In this document: one piece after another, positions 36,253-44,395 of the stretch
Position numbering within the stretch: position 1 is the first letter of the stretch
How the letters are laid out: every line of letters starts with the position of its first letter
Program-made: the position numbers and the translations under genes
Notes under the pieces: model-generated
The model's input: the letters and a program-made list of their open reading frames with translations, nothing else
Database searches by the model: none
What the model was told of the DNA's origin: nothing
NCBI GenBank assembly: GCA_963677325.2
Contig: CAXXGM010000002.1
Span: 1-64,000, forward strand
Source: G963677325 sp963677325
GTDB lineage: Bacteria > Bacteroidota > Bacteroidia > Bacteroidales > Prolixibacteraceae
Reading direction: 5' to 3'
Length of the DNA stretch: 64,000 bases

Positions 36253-36747
36253 TTAAAAATACTTTCTGTTCAAAACCTCGGAATAAATGACAGCTTTTTT
36301 CAGATTAAACATCCTGGAGACCCTTGGTTTAATCGGTTCTTTGGTCTGTTGCGACTTCGTACCGGATAGATTTTTCTGAAATTCATGAACCTCTCCCTCA
36401 AACATTTTGTAATTTTGAATGGATGATTCCCGGACAATTTCTTCTTTTTTCTTTGGCACTTCGGGTTGCAATTCCGGTTGTTTTTCTTCCGTTGGAAGTT
36501 CTGGCATCAGCATCCTTTCCATCTGCTCAAAGAAAGTGCCACCGGACTCTTCTTGACGGGGAAACTCCTCAGGATAATCTTCTTCCTGCAATTCCCGTTC
36601 AACACTCTTCCGACGTTCTGCTTTGGCAGCTTCTTCCTTTTTGTTTTTCTGTACAATGGCCTGAACGATTGATGCCACCACGATGATTATCAGAAAAATA
36701 TAATCGCCAAAAGCATTCATCTCATATTGAATAAAATTCAGGTCCAT
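36253..36747 (-). CDS. hypothetical membrane-anchored protein with charged cytoplasmic tail
   Basis: One membrane helix at residues 14-33 (YIFLIIIVVASIVQAIVQ) is followed by about 130 residues that are mostly charged and low in complexity: lysine- and glutamate-rich at 34-90, then proline- and glutamate-rich, then a basic C terminus (RVSRMFNLKKAVIYSEVLNR). This type of single-pass protein occurs widely in the phylum next to greA; no function is known. The hydrophilic region may be disordered. Two methionines, at residue 1 and residue 10, are possible starts. Confidence 0.72.
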   Translation of the reverse strand: MDLNFIQYEMNAFGDYIFLIIIVVASIVQAIVQKNKKEEAAKAERRKSVERELQEEDYPEEFPRQEESGGTFFEQMERMLMPELPTEEKQPELQPEVPKKKEEIVRESSIQNYKMFEGEVHEFQKNLSGTKSQQTKEPIKPRVSRMFNLKKAVIYSEVLNRKYF

Positions 36748-36803
36748 TTTAATTATTTTAGCCGAGTATAAAATTAACTAATTGTTTTAATAAAAACGGA
36801 AAG

Positions 36804-37253
36804 ATGAAACATATTTTGATATCTGTTTTCATTCTTTTGATCCTTTCAGCCTGTACCAAGGACCAAAACAGCTTCCTCCCCTACCGGAAGGTTGATTTTT
36901 ACATCTCACTTGCCAATTACAACCATCTTACCGTTCCCGGGAATTCGATCACTTACAGATACAAAGGTTTCGCCGGAGTTATTGTCATGTGCATAAATGA
37001 AAATCAGTATTTAGCTTTTGATGCCTGTTGCCCTTATGAGTCACTTGGCAGTTGTACTGTTGAATTGGATGCGATAAGCAGGCTGAGTACCGATGAAATG
37101 ATCTTCAGCAGCAACACCACCGGTAAATGCAAATGCTGCGATTCCGAATTCATGCTTTTTGGAGGAGGCTTTGCCACTAAAGGCCCTGCAGCACGCCCTC
37201 TCCAGCAATACCAGGTTGTCAGCACAGGAGGAAGGCTTTGGGTACACAACTGA
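36804..37253 (+). CDS. Rieske-like lipoprotein with altered cluster ligands
   Basis: The signal MKHILISVFILLILSAC has a lipobox with Cys17, so the mature protein is lipid-anchored. The fold resembles Rieske 2Fe-2S proteins: a first loop FDACCPYES around residues 72-80, a second loop KCKCCDSEFMLFGG at 108-121, then GPAARPLQQYQV as in Rieske C termini. In a normal Rieske site the motifs are CxH and CxxH. Here the histidines are missing: Tyr78 follows Cys76-Pro and Cys112 takes the second histidine place. So it may hold an all-cysteine cluster, zinc or nothing. 149 residues. Confidence 0.72.
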   Translation: MKHILISVFILLILSACTKDQNSFLPYRKVDFYISLANYNHLTVPGNSITYRYKGFAGVIVMCINENQYLAFDACCPYESLGSCTVELDAISRLSTDEMIFSSNTTGKCKCCDSEFMLFGGGFATKGPAARPLQQYQVVSTGGRLWVHN

Positions 37254-37265
37254 TTCATCCTCGTA

Positions 37266-37288
37266 GAGACAAGGCAGTGCCTTGTCTC
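37266..37288. repeat. GAGAC-type palindrome, copy A
   Basis: Perfect 11-bp arms GAGACAAGGCA and TGCCTTGTCTC around one base. Preceded by GTA and followed by AGCTGACCATTC. Confidence 0.8.
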
Positions 37289-37342
37289 AGCTGACCATTC
37301 GATAAATTTAAACCTTATAATTGATAGTCTCAATTAAGAAAA

Positions 37343-37365
37343 GAGACAAGGCAGTGCCTTGTCTC
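37343..37365. repeat. GAGAC-type palindrome, copy B
   Basis: Identical 23-bp palindrome 77 bases after copy A in the same orientation, followed by TACTGATCATTC, which resembles the flank of copy A. A tandem pair. Confidence 0.8.
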
Positions 37366-37425
37366 TACTGATCATTCAATATCATTTTATTGGATAGTGA
37401 ACCGCGTTCACCTCCAAATATCATT

Positions 37426-37556
37426 ATACCTTCTCCCATATTTAAGCGTAGTTTATTCGAAGCTTTTAAAGTCATAAAACGGGATATACCGCAGAAAGCC
37501 CGCACAAAGCCCGCACAAAGTCCGCACAAAGTCAGTTTAAAGATAGAAGAAGGTAT
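37426..37556. repeat. 11-bp-phased element, copy 3
   Basis: Outer inverted arms ATACCTTCT (37426-37434) and AGAAGGTAT (37548-37556). Inside, left units cgtagtttatt and cgaagctttta (37447-37468) and four right units cgcagaaagcc, cgcacaaagcc, cgcacaaagtc, cgcacaaagtc (37490-37533), exactly 11 bp apart. Length 131 bases, equal within one base to copy 2. Confidence 0.75.
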
Positions 37557-37634
37557 CAGTTTGTTATGGTTTTTGAATGAGGTTTTGAGAAATCAGGAGC
37601 GAGATTGCTGATGTGAAAATGAAAACAAGAAAAT

Positions 37635-37667
37635 AAAAAAGGTGAAATACAATATCTCACCTTTTTT
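37635..37667 (-). terminator. Rho-independent terminator after ahcY
   Basis: Stem AAAAAAGGTGA with TCACCTTTTTT, loop of 11 bases, with T runs on both strands. It lies 24 bases beyond the ahcY stop. Confidence 0.85.
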
Positions 37668-37690
37668 GAATAAAATTTATGTCTATGGAT

Positions 37691-39109
37691 TTAATACCTG
37701 TAATGCTCAGGTTTAAACGGTCCGGAAGGATTCACGCCAAGGTAAGCTGCCTGATCGGGTGAAAGCACCGTCAACTTAACACCAAGCTGATCAAGGTGCA
37801 AGCGTGCCACCTCTTCATCGAGGTGTTTCGGGAGCCGGTATACCTTGGTTTCATATTTTTTACTCCATAATTCAAGTTGTGCAAGGGTCTGATTTGTAAA
37901 TGAACTACTCATCACAAAAGAAGGATGACCCGTGGCGCAGCCAAGATTTACAAGACGGCCTTCGGCCAGCAGGAATATGGCATGTCCGTCTGCATAGAGG
38001 TATTTGTCAACCTGCGGTTTGATGTTGATTTTCTTTATTCCGGGCCATTTTTCGAGACGTGCTACCTGGATTTCATTATCAAAGTGTCCGATATTACAGA
38101 CGATGCTCTGGTCTTTCATTTTGGCCATGTGATCGCCGGTAATAATGTCAAGGTTGCCTGTTGTGGTAACAAAGATGTTTCCTTCGCTTATGGCTTCGTC
38201 CATGGTTTTGACCTCAAAACCTTCCATCACGGCCTGCAAAGCACAAATCGGATCGATTTCGGTTACAATAACCCGGGCCCCGTAACCGCGCATCGACCTT
38301 GCACATCCTTTACCCACATCGCCATAACCGGCTACAACCACCACTTTACCTGCAATCATTACATCCGTTGCACGCTTGATACCGTCAGCAAGGGATTCGC
38401 GGCAGCCATAAAGATTATCGAATTTCGATTTGGTGACTGAATCGTTTACATTAAAAGCGGGGAAAAGAAGTTTTCCCTGTTCTACCATCTGGTACAGACG
38501 GTGAACACCGGTAGTGGTTTCTTCAGAAACGCCTTTGATTTCGGCTGCCTGGCGATGCCAGCGGTGAGAATCCTTCTGTAAAACTTTTTTAAGAATTTTA
38601 TTAAGCTGAAGCTCATCCTCAGCTTCGACTTTCTTATCAAGAATTGCAGGATTATTTTCAGCTTCGTAGCCTCGATGAATCATCATGGTGGCATCTCCCC
38701 CATCATCAACAATCAGTTCAGGGCCTTTCCCATCTCCAAAATCAAGAGCTCTTTCCGTGCACCACCAGTATTGCTCGAGAGTTTCACCTTTCCAGGCAAA
38801 TACCGGAATACCGGCAGCGGCAATGGCGGCAGCGGCATGATCCTGGGTCGAGAATATATTACAACTGCACCAGCGGACTTCGGCGCCCAATTCAACGAGA
38901 GTTTCGATCAAGACGGCCGTTTGGATGGTCATGTGCAGCGACCCCATGATGCGGGCTCCCTGCAAGGGTTTGGATGCTCCGTATTTTTTTCTCAGGGCCA
39001 TTAACCCCGGCATTTCCTTTTCTGCAATTTCAATTTCCTTTCTGCCGAAATCAGCCAGTGAAATGTCCTTTACTTCATAACTGATAGTTGCTACGCTTGT
39101 GTTTTCCAT
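37691..39109 (-). CDS. ahcY: adenosylhomocysteinase
   Basis: Splits S-adenosylhomocysteine into adenosine and homocysteine, relieving product inhibition of methyltransferases. The NAD-binding site is VVVAGYGDVGKGCARSMRGY around residue 255. Other motifs: GSLHMTIQTAVLIETLVELG, CNIFSTQDHAAAAIAAAGIP, DDGGDATMMIHRGYEAE and the C-terminal FKPEHYRY. At 472 residues it has the insertion typical of bacterial enzymes. It stands alone with its own terminator and would be needed for the methylation reactions in the cell. Confidence 0.97.
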   Translation of the reverse strand: MENTSVATISYEVKDISLADFGRKEIEIAEKEMPGLMALRKKYGASKPLQGARIMGSLHMTIQTAVLIETLVELGAEVRWCSCNIFSTQDHAAAAIAAAGIPVFAWKGETLEQYWWCTERALDFGDGKGPELIVDDGGDATMMIHRGYEAENNPAILDKKVEAEDELQLNKILKKVLQKDSHRWHRQAAEIKGVSEETTTGVHRLYQMVEQGKLLFPAFNVNDSVTKSKFDNLYGCRESLADGIKRATDVMIAGKVVVVAGYGDVGKGCARSMRGYGARVIVTEIDPICALQAVMEGFEVKTMDEAISEGNIFVTTTGNLDIITGDHMAKMKDQSIVCNIGHFDNEIQVARLEKWPGIKKINIKPQVDKYLYADGHAIFLLAEGRLVNLGCATGHPSFVMSSSFTNQTLAQLELWSKKYETKVYRLPKHLDEEVARLHLDQLGVKLTVLSPDQAAYLGVNPSGPFKPEHYRY

Positions 39110-39166
39110 TCTTAGTTATAATATGATACATTAAAGATAAATATTTTATATACAAATCTGTGCAAT

Positions 39167-40096
39167 TTATGAAAGCAGACTTAAAGCCCTTTCCTGATCC
39201 CTGACCATTTCCTGCCGAAGAGTCTCGAGATCCGGGAATTTTTGTTCATTCCTTAATTTCTCCACAAAGCGTAAAGTGATCCGGGAATGGTAAAGATCCT
39301 GGTTGAAATCAAAGATATGCACTTCGATGCTCCGGTGATCAGCATTATAATCCACCGTGGGACGCACCCCTATGTTGAGCATCCCCTTGTAAACCGTACC
39401 GTAAATCTCAACTCTCACGGCATAAACACCATCTCCGGGCACCAGTTTCAGCGGATCAAGGGTTTCGATATTGGCCGTCGGGAATCCGAGCTTTCGGCCA
39501 AGCTGCCGACCCTCGATAACCTTACCCATCAATATATATTCATAGCCAAGATTCAGATTAGCTTCATGAACGTCGCCTTCTTCCAATGCCCGGCGGATCC
39601 TGGTTGAACTGACCGCGCTATCTTCCAGCTCAAGTTCGTCAAGTCTTTCTATTTTAAAATCCAATTGTTTTGAAAGCTGAGCCAGCGACTCAAAATCTCC
39701 CTGCCTCCCTTTCCCGAAACGATGGTCATAACCGATCACAAGAGAGTTTATATGCATCTGCCCAACCAAAATTTTCTTTACAAATTCATCATAGGTCAGT
39801 TTTGAAAATTCTTCCGTAAAAGGATAGATAATCAGATGTTCAATTCCCATTTTCTGCAGCAAAACAATTTTCTCTTCCTGGGTAGTCAATAGCCTAATAT
39901 AACCGTCCTGAGAAGAGACAACGGTCCTCGGATGGGGATAAAAAGTAAATATGACCGATTCGCCTAAAGAATCTTTACTGATTTTCCTGAGATTTTCAAT
40001 AACCTTACAATGGCCCAGGTGAACTCCGTCAAAGGTACCGATGGTCACTACCGGCCTGATGGCATTGAATTTATCTAATCCGTAATGAATTTGCAC
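39167..40096 (-). CDS. ribF: bifunctional riboflavin kinase / FMN adenylyltransferase
   Basis: Makes FMN and FAD from riboflavin. The N-terminal adenylyltransferase domain has TIGTFDGVHLGHCKVIENL (the GxFDGxHxGH motif) and SSTRIRRALEEGDVHEANLN. The C-terminal flavokinase domain has GRQLGRKLGFPTANIET and GVYAVRVEIYGTVYKGMLNI, GVRPTVDYNADHRSIEVHI. 309 residues, full length. FMN made here could supply the ApbE transferase at 5242-6246. Confidence 0.95.
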   Translation of the reverse strand: MQIHYGLDKFNAIRPVVTIGTFDGVHLGHCKVIENLRKISKDSLGESVIFTFYPHPRTVVSSQDGYIRLLTTQEEKIVLLQKMGIEHLIIYPFTEEFSKLTYDEFVKKILVGQMHINSLVIGYDHRFGKGRQGDFESLAQLSKQLDFKIERLDELELEDSAVSSTRIRRALEEGDVHEANLNLGYEYILMGKVIEGRQLGRKLGFPTANIETLDPLKLVPGDGVYAVRVEIYGTVYKGMLNIGVRPTVDYNADHRSIEVHIFDFNQDLYHSRITLRFVEKLRNEQKFPDLETLRQEMVRDQERALSLLS

Positions 40097-40301
40097 AAAA
40101 ATTAATTTTAAGGTGTAAAAATAATCAATTTATTGTTGCTTCATCCAACAGCAAATAATTAGGACTTTTTAATACATGAGTTTATGAATAGTTTGATTGA
40201 ATTTAACGGGGAATTTTTATTTTTGTTCCGGCAAGAAAACCAAACAGGTAAATCTGTGCATTAATCAGATTTGAATTTTGTGTCATTAAAAAAGATAGCT
40301 G

Positions 40302-41447
40302 ATGAAAAAGGTCTATTTATTATTTGTTTTCCCTTTCCTCCTTTTTTCGTGTGGGCATAAAAGCAATTTTACCATTTCGGGTAAAATTGATGGAGGTGCG
40401 GGAAAAAGAATTTACTTCAATAAATTGCTTTTAAACTCCCAGCAAACTCTTGATTCCACTAAACTTGACAAGGAGGGCCGGTTCAAATTTAAAGGGGACG
40501 CAACTTCTCCTACATTTTACATTCTGAAGCTATCACCGGGTAACTTTATTACTTTGCTGGTTGACTCGGCCGAGAATTGTAAAATATCGGCCGCCTACAA
40601 AACTTTCCCGGATAATTATGAGGTCCAGGGATCGGTGGGGTCAGCGCATATGAAGGAACTGAATACACGGTTTCTTAGTGCAAAGAAGCAGATGGATTCG
40701 CTCCAGGCTCTTTATAAAAAAGTTAAAAATGATCCGGCTCAATTATCCCGGGCCTCGGCACTGGAAGCTTTGTATAATAATGTCAGGAATAATCATTCCG
40801 ATTTTGTTACTTCGTTTGTTAAAAATAACCCATTTTCTCTGGCCAGCATCTATGCTCTTTATCAAAAGTGGGGCGAGCAGGATTTTGTAATAAAGGATTT
40901 ACAGGTGATGAAAATTGCAGCTTCTGCACTTTTCTCGATCTATCCGACCAATGAGCAGGTGATCGCACTTTACCAAAATACCAATGAATTAGTACGAACC
41001 GAAGCCCAAAGGAAACTTCTTACTGCGTTAAAAGATAAAGCGGTAAATTCTCCGAACATAGTATTGCCCGATGCCGACGGGAAAGCGAAAGATCTTTGGT
41101 CACTGCACGGCAAATATGTTCTGCTTCATTTCTGGTCAGCCAAAGATCCTTCCTCCCAGATCATGAATCCGGTTCTGTCAGAGGTTTACCAGAAATACAA
41201 CAAAAAAGGATTCGAGATTTTCATGGTCAGCGTGGATACTGACCGGGAGGCGTGGATGGATGCTATTCAGGAATATAATCTGAACTGCATTAATGTCGGA
41301 GATATGAAGGGTTGTTTTCAGGCTGTGACCAATTATAACATTAAATCAATACCCGCAAACTACCTTTTAGACAAGGAAGGAGAAATTGTTGCAAAGAATC
41401 TGAAAGGCCCTGCACTTGATCAAGTTTTAAACCATATTCTTAAATAA
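40302..41447 (+). CDS. DUF4369 / thioredoxin-like lipoprotein lacking the CxxC pair
   Basis: Lipoprotein signal MKKVYLLFVFPFLLFSC with Cys17. Residues 22-115 are a DUF4369 domain (NFTISGKIDGGAGKRIYFNK), then a helical linker, then an AhpC/TSA-thioredoxin fold from about residue 245 (IVLPDADGKAKDLWSLHGKY). The family redox motif, usually FWASWCGPCR, reads FWSAKDPSSQ here: both cysteines are gone. The rest of the fold, including SIPANYLLDKEGEIVAKNLK with the cis-proline loop, is intact. So the protein cannot act as a disulfide exchanger and may bind a ligand or partner instead. It is 381 residues. Confidence 0.85.
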   Translation: MKKVYLLFVFPFLLFSCGHKSNFTISGKIDGGAGKRIYFNKLLLNSQQTLDSTKLDKEGRFKFKGDATSPTFYILKLSPGNFITLLVDSAENCKISAAYKTFPDNYEVQGSVGSAHMKELNTRFLSAKKQMDSLQALYKKVKNDPAQLSRASALEALYNNVRNNHSDFVTSFVKNNPFSLASIYALYQKWGEQDFVIKDLQVMKIAASALFSIYPTNEQVIALYQNTNELVRTEAQRKLLTALKDKAVNSPNIVLPDADGKAKDLWSLHGKYVLLHFWSAKDPSSQIMNPVLSEVYQKYNKKGFEIFMVSVDTDREAWMDAIQEYNLNCINVGDMKGCFQAVTNYNIKSIPANYLLDKEGEIVAKNLKGPALDQVLNHILK

Positions 41448-41505
41448 ATCAGATAAAGCGGATCATGAAGCTTTATTAAAATTACTTCAATAAAATCTCT
41501 TTTTC

Positions 41506-41535
41506 TTGAATTTTCCCATTTTAGGCCTATCTTTG
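41506..41535 (+). promoter_or_regulatory. Bacteroidota-type promoter upstream of lpxH
   Basis: TTG at 41506-41508 and TATCTTTG at 41528-41535 are separated by 19 bases. The -7 box is perfect against TAnnTTTG. The predicted start of transcription lies about 45 bases before the gene. Confidence 0.68.
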
Positions 41536-41585
41536 CTTTCCATAATGATAACAGGTGACTCTGTTTTAAACAAGATTAGGATCAA

Positions 41586-42338
41586 TTGAAACGTATTTAT
41601 TTCGCATCTGACGTTCATCTTGGATTTCCGGATCCGGTTCATAATCATGAAAAGGAGAAGCTATTTGTCAATTGGTTAAATCAGATAAGGAAGGATGCTT
41701 CCATGATATTTCTGTTGGGAGACATCTTTGATTTCTGGTTTGAATACCGTAAAGTTGCTCCAAGGGGTTTTGTCCGGGTACTGGGAACTTTGGCAGAAAT
41801 CTGCGATCAGGGAATACCGGTGCACTTTTTTACAGGAAACCATGATATCTGGGTTTTTGATTATTTACCTCAGGAAACAGGGATGATCATTCACCGGGAA
41901 CCTTTTGAAACTGAAATTAATGGTAAAAAGTTCTATCTGGCCCATGGGGACGATCTTGGCCAGAAGGACCCCCGATACCAATTATTGAAGAAATTCTTCC
42001 ATAATTCTTTGGCGCAATGGGCCTTTGCAAAGATTCATCCGGATTTGTCTTTCCGGTTTGCAAGCAGATGGTCAAAAAACAGCCGTCTATCCAGAGGAAA
42101 GAAATTAGGATTTTTGGGTGAAGATAAAGAAGATCAGATTATTTTTGCCAGGGAATTACTCAAGGAAAAGCATATTGACTATTTTATTTTTGGTCATCGT
42201 CATCTGGCCCTTGAATTAATGCTTTCACCCCAAAGTAAATTAGTTATGCTGGGGGATTGGTTTGATAATATTACTTACGGTGAATTTGATGGAAATGATT
42301 TTTACCTTAAAAAATTAACCAAATTAAAAGATAATTAA
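41586..42338 (+). CDS. lpxH: UDP-2,3-diacylglucosamine diphosphatase
   Basis: Fourth step of lipid A synthesis: removes UMP from UDP-diacylglucosamine. Metallophosphoesterase motifs: ASDVHLG, LLGDIFDFWFEY, FTGNHDIWVFDYLP, LAHGDDLG and FGHRHLALELML. 250 residues, typical. The only start at the N terminus is TTG (LKRIYFASDVHLG). It is followed 18 bases later by the FabH-like gene on the same strand, so the two are probably co-transcribed. Confidence 0.9.
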   Translation: MKRIYFASDVHLGFPDPVHNHEKEKLFVNWLNQIRKDASMIFLLGDIFDFWFEYRKVAPRGFVRVLGTLAEICDQGIPVHFFTGNHDIWVFDYLPQETGMIIHREPFETEINGKKFYLAHGDDLGQKDPRYQLLKKFFHNSLAQWAFAKIHPDLSFRFASRWSKNSRLSRGKKLGFLGEDKEDQIIFARELLKEKHIDYFIFGHRHLALELMLSPQSKLVMLGDWFDNITYGEFDGNDFYLKKLTKLKDN

Positions 42339-42356
42339 AGTATAAACTAATTAGAC

Positions 42357-43436
42357 ATGAGCAAAAAGATTTATACAACAATAGTTGCAACAGGATCAAA
42401 CATTCCACAACAAATTATTGCCAATAACTATTTTCTCGATGCAGAATTTTATGATCCGGCCACAAAGGCAAGATTTGAAATACCCAACCCAGACATCATT
42501 CGTAAATTCCAGGAAATAACCAACATAGAAGAACGGCGATATGCAGAGCCCGACCAGGTAACCAGCGACATTGCTACACTTGCTGCCCGTGATGCCATTG
42601 AATCATCGGGTTATGATCCCGAAAAATTGGACTTTATCATCGTGGCTCAAAATTTTGGAGACATGTCGCTCGAAAATTGTCATATAGATATCTGCCCGGC
42701 TTTAGCGTTTCGTGTAAAAACAAATCTACAGATTAAGAATTCCTCCATTCTCTGTCACGATGTGACAGCCGGATGCCCTGGCTGGACAACAGCAATGATC
42801 ATTGCAGATGCTTACATTAAAAGTGGGACCTTTAAAAGCGGATTGGTTATCGGGGCTGACGTTATCTCGCGCATCGCAGATCCTTACGACCGGGACCGGA
42901 TGATTTTTTCAGATGGTGCTGGCGCCGTAATAGTGGAAGCCCTGGAAAGTGACATCCCGGTTGGAATTATTTCCCATTCCAGCCGTTCAGATAATGACCA
43001 TGGAATGTTAAGAATGGGCCCTTCGAATAACCCCGATTTTAAGAATGGAGATTACAAGCTCAAAATGCAAGGTTCAAAAGTTTATGCTTACGCTCTGGCA
43101 ACCGTTCCGGGAGTAGTAAAAGAGAGTCTGGATAAAGCAGGCCTTCACCTGAAGGATGTAAATAAGGTATTGATTCATCAGGCTAATGAAAAGATGGATG
43201 AGGCCATTCTCAGCCGTGTTTTCCGGTTATATGGACAAAGAGAATACGACAAAAGCATCATGCCCATGACCATCAGCAAATTCGGCAATTCATCAACGGC
43301 TACGGTTCCGACCTTGCTCGATCTTATTCTAAAAGATAAAATGGACGATCATCAGATTAATTCAGGAGATACGGTCATATTTACCTCTGTGGGAGCAGGG
43401 ATGTCGATCAATTCTATTGTATATAAATTTCCGTGA
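42357..43436 (+). CDS. 3-oxoacyl-ACP synthase III family protein (FabH-like)
   Basis: Thiolase-fold condensing enzyme, 359 residues. The triad is complete: Cys in DVTAGCPGWTTAMIIAD, His in KVLIHQANEKMDEAIL, Asn in SKFGNSSTATVPTLLDL. The protein is longer than E. coli FabH (317) because of an extended N-terminal region with DAEFYDPATKARFEIPNPD, as in Bacteroidota paralogues that are not the main fatty-acid initiator. Whether it starts fatty acids or a secondary lipid cannot be told. It is downstream of lpxH, in the same direction, and ends at the edge of the accessory region. Confidence 0.85.
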   Translation: MSKKIYTTIVATGSNIPQQIIANNYFLDAEFYDPATKARFEIPNPDIIRKFQEITNIEERRYAEPDQVTSDIATLAARDAIESSGYDPEKLDFIIVAQNFGDMSLENCHIDICPALAFRVKTNLQIKNSSILCHDVTAGCPGWTTAMIIADAYIKSGTFKSGLVIGADVISRIADPYDRDRMIFSDGAGAVIVEALESDIPVGIISHSSRSDNDHGMLRMGPSNNPDFKNGDYKLKMQGSKVYAYALATVPGVVKESLDKAGLHLKDVNKVLIHQANEKMDEAILSRVFRLYGQREYDKSIMPMTISKFGNSSTATVPTLLDLILKDKMDDHQINSGDTVIFTSVGAGMSINSIVYKFP

Positions 43437-43472
43437 TAACGTTGACTTATTGCCAATAATTCCATAAATTAG

Positions 43473-43503
43473 AGTCACCGGGTGACTTAAGTGACCGGGT
43501 GAC
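43473..43503. repeat. REP-type palindrome upstream of the RAYT gene
   Basis: AGTCACC-G-GGTGACT palindrome followed by a direct copy gtgaccgggtgac. The second copy ends four bases before the transposase ATG. Confidence 0.75.
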
Positions 43504-43507
43504 AACC

Positions 43508-44086
43508 ATGATTTTGGAACAGGGAAATGTCTATCATGTTTACAACCAAGGTAACAACAGGGGTCTGATATTTTTCAGGAGGGAAAATTATCATTATTTT
43601 CTAAATAAAATAGCTGTACACATAGTTCCCTATGCAGACGTGTTGGCGTGGTGCCTTATGCCCAATCATTTTCACCTGATGATTGCAGTTCAAAAAATGA
43701 ATGAATCTTATCAACTGAATAATTCCATTGCGGTGATGCTTAGGTCCTACACGCGAGCTATTAATATTCAGGAAAAGAGAACCGGGGCTTTATTTCGTGA
43801 AGGTACAAAGGCAGAATTTCTGGATAGTATTGAAAGGGGAAAGCTGCGGCAGAGTAAGCGGGTGACTTGGAGTCACCCGCTTACTGGCGACGCGGTTCCT
43901 GAGGAAGAATACCTACAAACCTGTTTTAATTATATCATGAATAATCCTGTTAAAGCGGGATTGGTAAAGCGTATTTCTGATTGGGAATTCTCATCATTCC
44001 GGGAAGATCATAGATTACACAATGTAATCGTCAATAAAAAGTTGATCCGGGAATTGGGGTTAGCGGCTACGCCAGTGACCGGGTGA
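43508..44086 (+). CDS. RAYT-type (IS200-like) HUH transposase
   Basis: Single-strand DNA nuclease of the Y1 family. VYHVYNQGNNRGLIFFRREN opens the domain; the HUH motif is in CLMPNHFHLMIAVQ around residue 57, and the catalytic tyrosine is in CFNYIMNNPVKAGLVKR around residue 140. These are REP-associated tyrosine transposases, thought to move REP palindromes. The gene is enclosed by REP palindromes at 43473-43503 and 44074-44136; a perfect 15-bp-arm palindrome also lies inside the reading frame (43853-43885, encoding KRVTWSHPLTGD). The stop codon TGA is part of the downstream REP. An upstream GTG at 43499 is possible. 192 residues. Confidence 0.88.
   Translation: MILEQGNVYHVYNQGNNRGLIFFRRENYHYFLNKIAVHIVPYADVLAWCLMPNHFHLMIAVQKMNESYQLNNSIAVMLRSYTRAINIQEKRTGALFREGTKAEFLDSIERGKLRQSKRVTWSHPLTGDAVPEEEYLQTCFNYIMNNPVKAGLVKRISDWEFSSFREDHRLHNVIVNKKLIRELGLAATPVTG
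43853..43885. repeat. REP-type palindrome inside the RAYT gene
   Basis: Arms AGTAAGCGGGTGACT and AGTCACCCGCTTACT (15 bp each, perfect) around TGG. It shares the GGGTGACT core with the flanking REPs and is read in frame. Confidence 0.8.
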
Positions 44087-44136
44087 CTTTGGCAGCAATG
44101 AGCTCAGATAGCAGATACTCAAGTCACCCGGTCACT
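44074..44136. repeat. inverted REP pair after the RAYT gene
   Basis: AGTGACCGGGTGACT at 44074-44088 and AGTCACCCGGTCACT at 44122-44136, reverse complements of each other, 33 bases apart. The first contains the RAYT stop codon. Confidence 0.82.
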
Positions 44137-44140
44137 AAAC

Positions 44141-44366
44141 ACAAACCTGCTTTAATTATATCATGAATAATCCTGTTAAAGCGGGATTGGTAAAGCGTAT
44201 TTCTGATTGGGAATTCTCATCATTCCGTGAGGATCATAGATTACAAAATGAATTAGCTGTCAATAAAAAGTTGATCTGGGAATTGGGGTTAGCTGCTGCA
44301 CCAGTGACCGGGTGACTTTGGCGGTAATGAACTCAGATAGCAGATGCTCATAGTCACCCGGTCACT
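44141..44366 (+). pseudogene. tandem duplicate of the RAYT 3' end plus REP pair
   Basis: The 226 bases after position 44140 repeat those from 43915 to 44140: the C-terminal coding part (NYIMNNPVKAGLVKR) with about 10 percent differences, then a second REP pair at 44303-44366. It has lost the N-terminal half, including the HUH motif, so it cannot make a working protein. It shows the 3' unit was copied with its REP sequences. Confidence 0.85.
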
Positions 44367-44395
44367 ACATCAAAATAAGATCATTTAGATTCTCT

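Larger units (their letters stand above)
37254..37634. other. repeat-rich intergenic region
   Basis: Between the Rieske-like gene and the ahcY terminator. It contains two GAGACAAGG palindromes and the third 11-bp-phased element; nearly all of the DNA is accounted for by repeats. A frame of 73 codons across 37390-37611 has no protein-like features. Confidence 0.6.

Noticed and set aside
37390..37611. A plus-strand frame of 73 codons
   Set aside because: It runs through the third 11-bp-phased element; the repeated PAQSP and ARTKP residues come from the repeat.
43473..44366. REP cluster considered as a CRISPR array
   Set aside because: The repeats are palindromic, irregularly spaced and tied to a RAYT gene; spacers are not unique.
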